Origin: CAG-411 sp045124315
Lineage (GTDB): Bacteria; Bacillota; Clostridia; Lachnospirales; Lachnospiraceae
Reading direction: 5' to 3'
Length of the DNA: 64,000 bases
Assembly: GCA_045124315.1 (NCBI GenBank)
Contig: JBGVLO010000183.1
Location: 24,539 to 88,538, forward strand
Positions 26,701 to 34,758 of this stretch are shown here, in pieces; position 1 is the stretch's first letter; every line of letters begins with the position of its first letter. The position numbers and the translations under genes are program-made. Under the pieces are notes generated by a model that saw only the letters and a list, made by a program, of their open reading frames with translations, was not told the DNA's origin and did no database searches.

Positions 26701-29700
26701 TTATTTTATTTTCGCTTTGGCAGAAAGGCCTTTCTTCTTCAAGAGCTTCTTGTATTTTGCCTTCTTGCCGGAAGGTACTTTCACCGTTACCTTCTTATAG
26801 GTTCCAGTAAACGCCTTTGCACCTACACTTTTCAACTGTTTGGTCTGAATTACAATATTTTTCAAATTCCATGCTCCAAAAAATGCTTTTTTTCCAATGG
26901 ATTTTACATTCTTTCCAACCACTATTTTTTTCACAAAAGAATCATTCATGAAAAGTTTTACACCAACTGCAGTAACTTTGTAATTCTCTCCTTCTATCTT
27001 AACACTGGCAGGAATAGTTACGGTTCTGGCACTTCCAACACTTTTAACCGCTGACACGGTTTTCTTTGTTGTACTTGTCACCTTGTACTCAATAATTCCA
27101 TTTTCGACTATGTCACCTACTTGAACCTTGGACACATCTTGTTTCACGCTATCACCGGTTGCTGTCACCACTTCTCCCGGTGCCTGAGTAGCTGTTACAC
27201 TTGGTGTAGCACTTGTCTGAGGCTGCTGGGTTGGATTGCCAGCCACCGAACCTGAATTATCTCCCGGCAACACAGTTCCAGCCTGGGTACCAAAATCAAA
27301 GCTTACCGTCTTTACCGTACCTGCATAGGCTCCCAGACCAACAATTTTAAGGTTTTTCTTTGTATCGGTTTCGCCCATATCGTACACACGATAATCATCC
27401 TTTTCCGTAAGAACCTGGTTTCCAATCTGCACTTTCACTTTTGGCAAACTTCCCTTTACAATTGCATCCATAACAGTTACAGTGGCAGCCGCCATATCCG
27501 CTTTCTTGAAGCTTGCCGAAATCTTATGATTTTCCGCCACCTTTGAGAAGGTATAAGAATACACATTTCCTACACTCTTACCGTCTACTTGTACATCCTC
27601 TACCATATATCCCTTATCCGGGGTAATGGCATAACATGCATCCTCATCCTTGATCACAGACTTACTTCCCTGTCTGGAAATACTTCCCCCTTGTCCTGCG
27701 CTGGCGTTGATGTCAACAAGAGAAACGTTCTTTTCATCTGCTTTGATCGTAGCATTTTCGCAATTTTCAAAAGCAATTGCTCCCTGATTCTGCTCAATCT
27801 GGATTTCACTTCCATCTCCGGTTCCCTCTACTACCACCTGGCTCTTGCTATCGATCACAGCAGTGGAATCCATCTCAATAGAATAATTTTCTCCTTCCTC
27901 CGGCGTAACGGAACACTCACTTGCATTTTCCGTATCCTTCAGAACAACCTTTACATTTCTACTCTTTGTATTGGCTGTAAGGCTTCGTTCGGTTCCTACC
28001 ACACTCAACTCAAAATCTTCCGTCGTAGAAGTATTTTCAACGGTATAGGTACCTGCCGGCAGATAAATTCTGCATTCATCCGTTGGATTATTTTCTTTGC
28101 TGGCATCTGCCATGAAAATATCATCTCGGTCTGTAATCAGATTTCCTCTTTTCACAGTAGCAATTTTCTTTCCACTCTCATCTTTAATATTGTAGTTTGC
28201 CACATTACAACAAACTAAGATATTATTGCTGTAACACTTACTGTTTCTCTTTTCCCATGCTCGCAAAACCGTCACATAATTATCAAAGGCAATAGAACTA
28301 CCTTCAATTTGATTTCCACATGGTTCTGAACCGTTAATTTTATAACTCCAATTGATAATATTTTGGTTCTTATCACGGGTAATGCTGATATACTGCTCTT
28401 TCGTTGTATAGTTTGGATCGTACACATAAATCTTCGTATCATCTGACTTGTATGCCAGCACTGCATGACCGGATTGTGGAGAAGAATAAATATTCAGTAT
28501 GATCGGCAATCCATCTGATTTGTTCATATTGTCCAGCGCTTCTTTCAAAGCAACCAAATCATTCTTTGTTCTGCTGGTATTCTGTGCCACTTCATCTTCC
28601 ACCTGTGAAATATGCAATGCCTCAATAAATCGAGTCAGACTAATCTGTAATCCTGCATTCATGGAATTCACTGATAACTCGCTGTTTTTCGTATATTTCT
28701 CATTAAAATCCGTAAGTTCAATACCATCTCCCTCGATACCAAGCATCATCGCTGTAGAAACCATTCCAAAACAGTTTCCTCCCCAATTTGGCCAAATACT
28801 GTTCAGTTCCTGTGCTTTGCTGTTGTCACCATATAAAAACTTAAACACACTGTATGGAACTTTATATGGGGTTGGATAACCAAACGCACTTCGATTATTC
28901 AGAAAACTATAATGTACTCTGTCAAAATCGATACGCTGTGACTTGGATACCCACTTGGCATACAATGTAGTTTCCTTTTTTCCATCCAAACCACCTACGA
29001 CCATATTTTCTGTGATCAACTGACCACCATCTCTCTGTGTGTACCAACCAACAAATTCGTATTCTTCCATGGTGGCATTTGGCAACTCACCATATGTTTC
29101 ACCGGCATTTACGGACTTTGAGGAAATTCCTTCTATTTCCCCTCCATTCCCATCAAACTTAATCGTGAAGGCAGAACTCATATACTGGGCATACAAGGTC
29201 TGATCAGAATTAATATTCACAACAGTAGTATTCTCTACTTTTGTGCCACCTTCCTGCTGTGTATACCAGCCCGTAAAAACGGCATTGGCTTTACTTACGG
29301 CCGGAAGATTTTCGTATTGCTCTCCGTTATTTACATAGATACAGTCTGTTTCACAGCTTCCGCCATCCGTCACCAAAGTAACCTTATATTGTCCCTCTGT
29401 ATCTTTTGCAGTCTTATCTGCTAACTGGTTTTTCTTTTTGCTGGAAATTGTAGCGGTTTCTTCTTTAAAGAAATCTATGATACCGGCACTTTTAAATGGA
29501 ATGTTATTGTCCTCGGCATATTGCTGTGCTAAGGTTCCCTCATATCCTACTATGGTCATATTATTCTTCAGATACGTATATTCACCCTCTGACCCCTCTG
29601 AATCCTCATAGTCTTCATCCTTAGATTCCTCATCCTCAAAATAATTTCCAAATGCGTCATAACCAATATAAGTTACATTTTCCGGAACAAAAAGTTCTTT

Positions 29701-31479
29701 TAGCTTAGGAACTTCATCAAATGCTCCAGGGCCTATACTTTCCAATGTTTTTGGCAGATCCAGCTCTTCCAGGGAAGTACATCTTTCAAATGCATACGCC
29801 CCTATAACTTTTACTCCTTCCGGAATTTTCACATCAACAAGTGATTCATCATAGGTAAACAGACCAGCTGGAATTTCTTCCAGATATGCCGGCAATGTTA
29901 CTTTTTGCAACTTAGGCATACTCCAAAGCCCATTGGCACCAATATATTTCACGCCGTCCGAGAAAACAATCTCCTTTATTCCACCTTTCCCTTCGGAAGC
30001 GCAGTCCGAAATACCGCCTACTGAAATCACTCCATCACCAATGGTTACTTTTTCTGCATCTGTCATTAAAGAGCTAATAATTGTGACTTCTCCACTTTCC
30101 TCATTCGGAATCGTCAGGGTATCCTCATAACCAGAATCAACATAATATAAGGTGTCTAACAAAATAGTTCCTTCCTTGATGTACCGGTCACCATTTTTCT
30201 TCGCTTCTGCTATTTTCGTTTCCATCCATGCAGTACTATCCAAGGCATATTTTCCAAGATATTTTATTCCGGTTGGAAAATAGACTTCCCCTACATTCTC
30301 GCATCCATAAAATGCACTATTTCCTATGTAAGATACAGACGAAGGTATATCCAGCACTTCTATTTTTTCACAGAACTCAAATGCACAATCCCCTATGAAT
30401 TCCACTCCATATCCGATTTTCAGCTCTTTCAGGTTTGTGCAATGATAAAACGCATCCCCCTCAATCTTTTTCACGCCTTCTCCCAGTATTACCTTCTCAA
30501 TATTTTCGCACTGCCAAAAGGCTCCCTCACCAATAGTATCACAATTGGCTAACACAACTTCTTTTAGTGCAACACAATCACCAAACGCATCTGCTCCTAT
30601 TTTCTGCAGGCTTTCACTCTGCAAATCAACTGACTCCAATTTAGCGTCATTTGAAAAGGCATATTGCCCAATCTCCCGAAGTTTTTTTCCTATCTTTACA
30701 GACGTCAACTCCTTACAATCACCGAATGCCCCATTACCGATTATTTCAAGACTATCAGGAAACTCTACGTTCTCTAAACCAGTAGACCGAAAAGACCATG
30801 TGGCAATTTCAAGCAGGCTGTCTGAAAATTTGACCTCTTTTAACGCCTGATCCTCGTAAAACGCTTCCTCGTCTATAAATTCCACACCCTGACCCATATC
30901 TACTTTTCTGAGCGAGGTGCACCCATAAAAAGTTTCCCATTCTATGCGTCTAAGACTGTTAGGAAGAACGATTTCTTCCAGTGCAGTACACTCATAAAAA
31001 GCATACGCACCTAACCGTTCCAATCCCTCATTTAATTCAATATTTTTCAATTCACCACAGTTTTCAAATGCACCATCTTCAATACTCTTCAGTCCATCAT
31101 TTATGACGATTGTCTTTAAGTTTTCACAACCACAAAACGCATATGAGCCTATTGTTGTCACACTGGATGAAAGGGTAACCTTAGTAACTTCCGAATTGTT
31201 AATGTCACATATACACCTAACTCCTTCCGGAATCAGGATCTCCTTTTTCGTTCCGGTATACCCCCACAAAGTTCCATCATCCCATACCTCAAATCCCTGT
31301 TCTTCCAAGGCCTCAATCTGATCGTCGCTAAAAACAATATCATTTTCTTCATTCTGCTCTGTTTCTGCAGATACCTGATCTATCGAAAACAAAATCCCGT
31401 CACTTGGTGTACCGCTGATCACCACAGCGGCAGCAAGCATACTTGCCATTACTTTTCTTTTCCATGTTCGCTTCTTCAT
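26701..31479 (-). CDS. Giant BspA-like surface protein with InlB repeats and probable cysteine peptidase domain
   Basis: 1592 residues from ATG 31479 (AGGAG seven bases upstream). A signal peptide (VMASMLAAAVVISGTPSDG) leads to about 600 residues of LRR_5/BspA repeats. Then come three InlB-type B-repeats (AVFTGWYTQQEGG, YEFVGWYTQRDGG), and a globular domain at about 870-1060 with PNWGGNCFGMVSTAMMLG (Cys near 901), SGHAVLAY (His near 1005) and IYVYDPN (Asp/Asn near 1020), in the order and spacing of papain-like peptidases. A beta-rich region, a Thr/Pro linker, two last leucine-rich repeats and the basic tail YKKLLKKKGLSAKAKIK follow. Probably an exported adhesin or surface protease. No LPXTG is seen; the tail may mediate wall binding. 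Peptidase activity is inferred. Confidence 0.9.
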   Translation of the reverse strand: MKKRTWKRKVMASMLAAAVVISGTPSDGILFSIDQVSAETEQNEENDIVFSDDQIEALEEQGFEVWDDGTLWGYTGTKKEILIPEGVRCICDINNSEVTKVTLSSSVTTIGSYAFCGCENLKTIVINDGLKSIEDGAFENCGELKNIELNEGLERLGAYAFYECTALEEIVLPNSLRRIEWETFYGCTSLRKVDMGQGVEFIDEEAFYEDQALKEVKFSDSLLEIATWSFRSTGLENVEFPDSLEIIGNGAFGDCKELTSVKIGKKLREIGQYAFSNDAKLESVDLQSESLQKIGADAFGDCVALKEVVLANCDTIGEGAFWQCENIEKVILGEGVKKIEGDAFYHCTNLKELKIGYGVEFIGDCAFEFCEKIEVLDIPSSVSYIGNSAFYGCENVGEVYFPTGIKYLGKYALDSTAWMETKIAEAKKNGDRYIKEGTILLDTLYYVDSGYEDTLTIPNEESGEVTIISSLMTDAEKVTIGDGVISVGGISDCASEGKGGIKEIVFSDGVKYIGANGLWSMPKLQKVTLPAYLEEIPAGLFTYDESLVDVKIPEGVKVIGAYAFERCTSLEELDLPKTLESIGPGAFDEVPKLKELFVPENVTYIGYDAFGNYFEDEESKDEDYEDSEGSEGEYTYLKNNMTIVGYEGTLAQQYAEDNNIPFKSAGIIDFFKEETATISSKKKNQLADKTAKDTEGQYKVTLVTDGGSCETDCIYVNNGEQYENLPAVSKANAVFTGWYTQQEGGTKVENTTVVNINSDQTLYAQYMSSAFTIKFDGNGGEIEGISSKSVNAGETYGELPNATMEEYEFVGWYTQRDGGQLITENMVVGGLDGKKETTLYAKWVSKSQRIDFDRVHYSFLNNRSAFGYPTPYKVPYSVFKFLYGDNSKAQELNSIWPNWGGNCFGMVSTAMMLGIEGDGIELTDFNEKYTKNSELSVNSMNAGLQISLTRFIEALHISQVEDEVAQNTSRTKNDLVALKEALDNMNKSDGLPIILNIYSSPQSGHAVLAYKSDDTKIYVYDPNYTTKEQYISITRDKNQNIINWSYKINGSEPCGNQIEGSSIAFDNYVTVLRAWEKRNSKCYSNNILVCCNVANYNIKDESGKKIATVKRGNLITDRDDIFMADASKENNPTDECRIYLPAGTYTVENTSTTEDFELSVVGTERSLTANTKSRNVKVVLKDTENASECSVTPEEGENYSIEMDSTAVIDSKSQVVVEGTGDGSEIQIEQNQGAIAFENCENATIKADEKNVSLVDINASAGQGGSISRQGSKSVIKDEDACYAITPDKGYMVEDVQVDGKSVGNVYSYTFSKVAENHKISASFKKADMAAATVTVMDAIVKGSLPKVKVQIGNQVLTEKDDYRVYDMGETDTKKNLKIVGLGAYAGTVKTVSFDFGTQAGTVLPGDNSGSVAGNPTQQPQTSATPSVTATQAPGEVVTATGDSVKQDVSKVQVGDIVENGIIEYKVTSTTKKTVSAVKSVGSARTVTIPASVKIEGENYKVTAVGVKLFMNDSFVKKIVVGKNVKSIGKKAFFGAWNLKNIVIQTKQLKSVGAKAFTGTYKKVTVKVPSGKKAKYKKLLKKKGLSAKAKIK

Positions 31480-31580
31480 TTTCATTCTCCTATCTCTTTG
31501 CCGGATATGTAGTATCCTTTCTGCACACATTCCTTATCCAGCCAAAATATAAATCTTCCTTGTTTTATCAGACTATCCTA

Positions 31581-31601
31581 TTTTTTTGTAATTTTTTTGT
31601 A
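31581..31601 (-). promoter_or_regulatory. Two phased TACAAAAAAA repeats upstream of the giant surface-protein gene
   Basis: On the minus strand TACAAAAAAA occurs twice with an 11-base period (starting at 31601 and 31590). They lie upstream of a weak TATATT box near 31548 that has no good -35. The same unit is repeated six times before the other surface-protein gene at 10378. Confidence 0.5.
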
Positions 31602-31609
31602 TTTGCCTC

Positions 31610-32371
31610 TTATTCTCCCTTTCCAACCTTAATTGCATCCAGGGATAAGGTACGAAGATCCAGAATCTCCTGTTCGGTTAGTCTTGTATATTCTGCTAAT
31701 TCCTGGACTGTAGCTACTCTTCCCAGATCCTCAGCTAAATATTTTGCTGCTTCATTTACTAAATTGGATTTTGCAAGCATGGAATTTTCCCAATCACTAT
31801 TTCCAATTTCTTCATCCACAGCTTCCACCATGGCCTGACGAACACTCTCCGTAAGGAAGGTATCCACATCTTCCAATTTTGCAATTTCCCCTACTTTTTC
31901 AATCGCTTGAAAAAGTGCAATATTTCCTTCCTGCTCCAGATCTTCTATTGGCATTCCTTTTCCTGAATACCTTTGTGCCAATTCTACTACCAATGACAAA
32001 TATCCATTGAACAGTTGGGTTTTGGCCTGCTCCTGTCCATCCCGAATTGCCAATACCAGTTTTCTTTTCTCTTCTTCTGTAATGGTGTTTATATCCTGTA
32101 TTTCTTCTAAATACAGACGATGGGCCACAGAATCTTCCTCCTGTTTTTCTGTCTTTTCCGTTTTTTCCTGTTCTACCTCTTTATGTACAAATCCAGGGAT
32201 CTTAATTCCATTATCCCCTAAATACTGATATACTGCCTCAAACTGTTGGTCTGTCAAATCCATGCCATCAAAATAAGACACAACTTCTTCCTTTGTAATC
32301 TTTCCTTCTTGCACTTTTGCCACTTCCACAATTTCTTTTAGCAGTTCCAGAAATTTATTTTGTTCCAACAT
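31610..32371 (-). CDS. Sigma-70-like protein lacking region 4
   Basis: 253 residues. The N-terminus resembles sigma region 1.1 (FLELLKEIVEVAKVQEGKIT, DQQFEAVYQYLGDNGIKIP). Region 1.2 is seen in DSVAHRLYLEEIQDI and regions 2.1-2.2 in QLFNGYLSLVVELAQRYSGK and PIEDLEQEGNIALFQAIEKV. The 2.3-2.4 part is weak (FLTESVRQAMVEAVDEEI), and region 3 is good (AAKYLAEDLGRVATVQELAE). The protein ends there, with no region 4 helix-turn-helix. ATG 32371 is the likely start; a GTG at 32386 abuts the ribosome site. It lies 130 bases upstream of the giant surface-protein gene on the same strand and may regulate it. Confidence 0.8.
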   Translation of the reverse strand: MLEQNKFLELLKEIVEVAKVQEGKITKEEVVSYFDGMDLTDQQFEAVYQYLGDNGIKIPGFVHKEVEQEKTEKTEKQEEDSVAHRLYLEEIQDINTITEEEKRKLVLAIRDGQEQAKTQLFNGYLSLVVELAQRYSGKGMPIEDLEQEGNIALFQAIEKVGEIAKLEDVDTFLTESVRQAMVEAVDEEIGNSDWENSMLAKSNLVNEAAKYLAEDLGRVATVQELAEYTRLTEQEILDLRTLSLDAIKVGKGE

Positions 32372-32497
32372 TTCTATATTACACACCTTTCTCTATCCAT
32401 GTATGAATATATTTTTGCGTTTCTTTCCCGTCTGTTTTCAAGACTCGTCTCTCATTTTATACAAAAAATAATATTCTGTCAAAATTGCTTTTCCATT

Positions 32498-32526
32498 TTG
32501 ACCTTATAGTAGATTTGTGGTATATT
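32498..32526 (+). promoter_or_regulatory. Promoter of carbamate kinase gene
   Basis: TTGACC (32498-32503) and TATATT (32521-32526) are 17 bases apart. The leader to the ATG at 32747 is about 215 bases. It carries a GTTACTGTTCA-like hairpin (32543-32573, CTGTTC/GAACAG) and a TGATACC-type repeat. Confidence 0.75.
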
Positions 32527-32658
32527 ATTGGTATGTATTTTTGTAACTGTTCAGAGATTAGAACAGCTATGTGCAAAATAGCACAGGGCACTTACAAATT
32601 AAGGACCATTTGCGTACGAGCAAGCTTGTGTCCTTTCAGACGGGGTAGCGTTATTATA

Positions 32659-32715
32659 TGATACCAGCGTAGCAATTCGTAGGTATCATTGGGGCAAAAT
32701 GCTTTTTGATCCCAA
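32659..32715 (+). repeat. TGATACC-type palindromic repeat with extension, in the arcC leader
   Basis: TGATACCAGCGTAGCAATTC then GTAGGTATCA at 32659-32688, followed by TTGGGGCAAAATGC...GATCCCAA to 32715, a second inverted repeat (TTGGG/CCCAA). It matches 25290-25350 (opposite orientation) over both parts, and 61887-61916 over the first part. Confidence 0.75.
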
Positions 32716-32746
32716 CTTCATTATATAGGATAGGAGAGGATATATT

Positions 32747-33676
32747 ATGGAAAGTAAGAGAATCGTTGTTGCATTGGGACATGCAGCATTAGGAACTACA
32801 TATAACGAACAGAAGAAAGCGGTTGTCAATGCCGCAAAAGCCATTGCCGATTTAGTAGAAGAAAAATATCAGGTAGTGATTACTCACAGTAACGCACCTC
32901 AGTTGGGAATGATTCATTCCGCTATGACAGAGTTTAGCCGTCTTGATAATGAATTCACGGTTGCTCCTCTGTCTGTATGTAGCGCTATGAGTCAGGGATA
33001 TATTGGTTACGACCTTCAAAATGCCATCCGTACTGAATTATTAAACCGTGGAATTTTTAAGACAGTTTCCACTTTAATTACTCAGGTTCGTGTGGATCCT
33101 TTTGATCCCGCCTTTACAGAACCTACAAAGATCATTGGCCGCTTAATGACAGAAGAAGAAGCAAAAGCAGAAGAAGACAAAGGAAATCACACGGTGAAAG
33201 TGGATGGTGGTTATCGTCGTATTATTGCTGCTCCTAAACCAATTGAAATTTACGAAATTGATGCCATCAAAACTCTTTTGGATGCAAATCAGATCGTAAT
33301 CGCCTGCGGTGGCGGCGGTATTCCGGTATTACAACAGGATACTATATTAAAGGGTGCCAGTGCAGTAATCGAGAAAGACACCATTGCAGCAAGACTTGCA
33401 GATCAGGTAGATGCAGATGCGCTCGTATTCCTTACAGGAGTGGAGAATGCATGTCTGAACTATGAAGAAGCAAACCAGACAGAATTACACAAAGTATCTG
33501 TCAGCGAGATGAAGAAATATGCTCAGGAAGGACATTTCGGTGAGCATTCTATGCTCCCTAAAGTAAATGCTTCTATGGAATTTGTTGGAACAAAGAATTA
33601 CCGCAAGGCAATCATCACAAATTGGGAACATGCAAAAGCAGCCATGAAAGAAAAAACAGGAACAATTATAAAATAG
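32747..33676 (+). CDS. arcC: Carbamate kinase
   Basis: 309 residues. RIVVALGHAALGTTYNEQKK is the N-terminal nucleotide/phosphate motif (the commoner form is ALGGNAL or ALGHNAL; Asn is Ala here). QVVITHSNAPQLGMI, VIACGGGGIPVLQQ and DADALVFLTGVENACLNY are further family segments, and GHFGEHSMLPKVNASMEFV closes the active site. It interconverts ATP plus carbamate with ADP plus carbamoyl phosphate, usually in the ATP-forming direction during arginine, agmatine or purine breakdown. No arcA, arcB or other partner lies nearby. AGGAGAGG precedes the ATG. Confidence 0.95.
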   Translation: MESKRIVVALGHAALGTTYNEQKKAVVNAAKAIADLVEEKYQVVITHSNAPQLGMIHSAMTEFSRLDNEFTVAPLSVCSAMSQGYIGYDLQNAIRTELLNRGIFKTVSTLITQVRVDPFDPAFTEPTKIIGRLMTEEEAKAEEDKGNHTVKVDGGYRRIIAAPKPIEIYEIDAIKTLLDANQIVIACGGGGIPVLQQDTILKGASAVIEKDTIAARLADQVDADALVFLTGVENACLNYEEANQTELHKVSVSEMKKYAQEGHFGEHSMLPKVNASMEFVGTKNYRKAIITNWEHAKAAMKEKTGTIIK

Positions 33677-33689
33677 GACTATTCAACCA

Positions 33690-33718
33690 TTGACTTTGAC
33701 ACATTTTTGCCTTATACT
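33690..33718 (+). promoter_or_regulatory. Promoter of a candidate RNA gene
   Basis: TTGACT (33690-33695) and TATACT (33713-33718) are 17 bases apart, 14 bases past the arcC stop. No ribosome-site-bearing ORF follows before the terminator at 33899. Confidence 0.65.
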
Positions 33719-33724
33719 ATAGAT

Positions 33725-33899
33725 ATGATTATCGATGGTATCTTGTTGATGCGGTACATTTTAATGTGTCGCATACGCACATATTATTTTAGGTTATTCG
33801 ATACTTTACACTCATAGAAATAACAACATTTCGTTTCTTTCTGAAACATGTATGAACGAAAGTCGTACAAGAAAAAGACTGCTTTGGCAGTCTTTTTTG
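33725..33899 (+). ncRNA. Candidate non-coding RNA, about 175 nt, with own promoter and terminator
   Basis: A good promoter (33690-33718) and a good terminator (AAGACTGC-TTTG-GCAGTCTT then T-rich, 33873-33899) bound a unit with several stems: ATGCG..ACAT/ATGT..CGCAT (about 33753-33780), GTTATT/AATAAC and GTTTC/GAAAC. It does not match SRP RNA, tmRNA, RNase P or, as far as I can judge, 6S RNA. The only frame, about 30 codons from 33727, lacks a ribosome site. A regulatory or structural RNA is the best guess. Confidence 0.45.
33873..33899 (+). terminator. Terminator of the candidate RNA
   Basis: AAGACTGC and GCAGTCTT flank a TTTG loop and are followed by TTTTTTGTTTT. Confidence 0.85.
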
Positions 33900-33922
33900 T
33901 TTTATATTTAGACAATAGAACA

Positions 33923-33999
33923 AAGTGGACAAGTCCACTTCAACACCCTATATCCCTCACTCATGAGGGACTTGCTCTATAGGACGCACTTTCCTATAG
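33923..33999. other. Cluster of alternative hairpins between two terminators
   Basis: AAGTGGAC-AA-GTCCACTT is a perfect palindrome (33923-33940). Next, CCTATA (about 33947) with TCCCTCA can pair with TGAGGGA and TATAGG (to 33983). The same TATAGG can instead pair with CCTATAG at 33993-33999. The two pairings exclude each other. No gene or known motif is present. Confidence 0.4.
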
Positions 34000-34002
34000 A
34001 AT

Positions 34003-34028
34003 AAAAAAGGGGCAACCGCCCCTTTTTT
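34003..34028 (-). terminator. Terminator of the adenosyltransferase gene
   Basis: AAAAAAGGGGC-AACC-GCCCCTTTTTT is symmetric and can work on both strands. On the minus strand it touches the TGA of the gene at 34028. Confidence 0.9.
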
Positions 34029-34534
34029 CAATCTCCCTTACGCTGTTCGATATAGGAGATCATATCTGCATATTCTTCTAATTCTTCTGGCATACTCAGT
34101 CCTGTCATAACCAGTTTATAATAATCTTCGCGAAGATTAATCAACTCAATAATATCGTCTATGGTTATGATCCCTAAATCCACCAATCCAAGGACTTCAT
34201 CTAAAACCAACATATCACATTCATTGGATTTCAGTACCTTCTTTGCGAAATTAAATCCGTTTATAATGTTCTTACGCTCTTCCTCTTGCTCTTCCGGTGT
34301 CAATTCACCATAAAATTCATCTGCTTTTTCAAATCGAAACAGTTTTATATCCGGCTCCAACTTCTGAAGATAGGAAAATTCCTGTGCATCTTTTCCTTTA
34401 AGAAATTGAATGATAATCGTGCGTAATCCTTTACTTGCTGCACGAATACTCTGTCCCATAGCGGCAGTTGTCTTTCCTTTTCCGTTTCCATAGTAGATTT
34501 GTACAATTTTTTTATCTGCGGTTTCTGAACCCAT
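34028..34534 (-). CDS. Cob(I)yrinic acid a,c-diamide adenosyltransferase (CobA/BtuR type)
   Basis: 168 residues. The P-loop is in IVQIYYGNGKGKTTAAMGQS; TIIIQFLKGKD and MLVLDEVLGLVDLGII are the other conserved blocks. It transfers the adenosyl group from ATP to the cobalt of corrinoids to form coenzyme B12. The ATG at 34534 has AGGAGG nine bases upstream; longer in-frame readings would run into an attenuator hairpin and are rejected. No other cobalamin gene is nearby, so salvage is more likely than de novo synthesis, but the B12-binding-domain radical SAM enzyme at 57578 is one possible user of corrinoid. A structured leader precedes it. Confidence 0.93.
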   Translation of the reverse strand: MGSETADKKIVQIYYGNGKGKTTAAMGQSIRAASKGLRTIIIQFLKGKDAQEFSYLQKLEPDIKLFRFEKADEFYGELTPEEQEEERKNIINGFNFAKKVLKSNECDMLVLDEVLGLVDLGIITIDDIIELINLREDYYKLVMTGLSMPEELEEYADMISYIEQRKGD

Positions 34535-34544
34535 ATTGTATTTC

Positions 34545-34736
34545 CTCCTATTACGCCTAAAAAAGAGTTTTGTATGCAAAACTCTAGCGCGTTCGCGGTA
34601 TTGCAAAGTCTGGAAGCTTTCTACCTAACACCTATTTCTCTTCCAGTTTCCGTTTTTTCTCTTTTGTTTCCTATGTTTTCTTTGTAAAAGACATGGTATC
34701 TATTCAGAACCATTTTTCAAAGACTGTACGATTATA
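34545..34736 (-). promoter_or_regulatory. Structured leader with attenuator-like terminator before the adenosyltransferase gene
   Basis: A minus-strand TATAAT (34731-34736, within TGATATAAT) starts a leader of about 190 bases. It folds as TCTTTG..ATGGT/ACCAT..CAAAGA, then CTGGAAG/CTTCCAG, and ends in a terminator AGAGTTTTG-CATA-CAAAACTCT (34564-34585) followed by six T. The T-run stops about 16 bases before the AGGAGG of the gene, which leaves no room for another promoter, so transcription must read through. I find no B12-box or other known riboswitch signature. Confidence 0.55.
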
Positions 34737-34758
34737 TCACACTTTTCAAAAAAAAGCA

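Noticed and set aside
32747..33676. Arginine deiminase operon
   Set aside because: Only carbamate kinase is present; neither arcA nor arcB lies in the flanking sequence.
34545..34736. Cobalamin riboswitch before the adenosyltransferase gene
   Set aside because: The B12 box and other conserved cores are absent; only an attenuator-like structure remains, reported as such.
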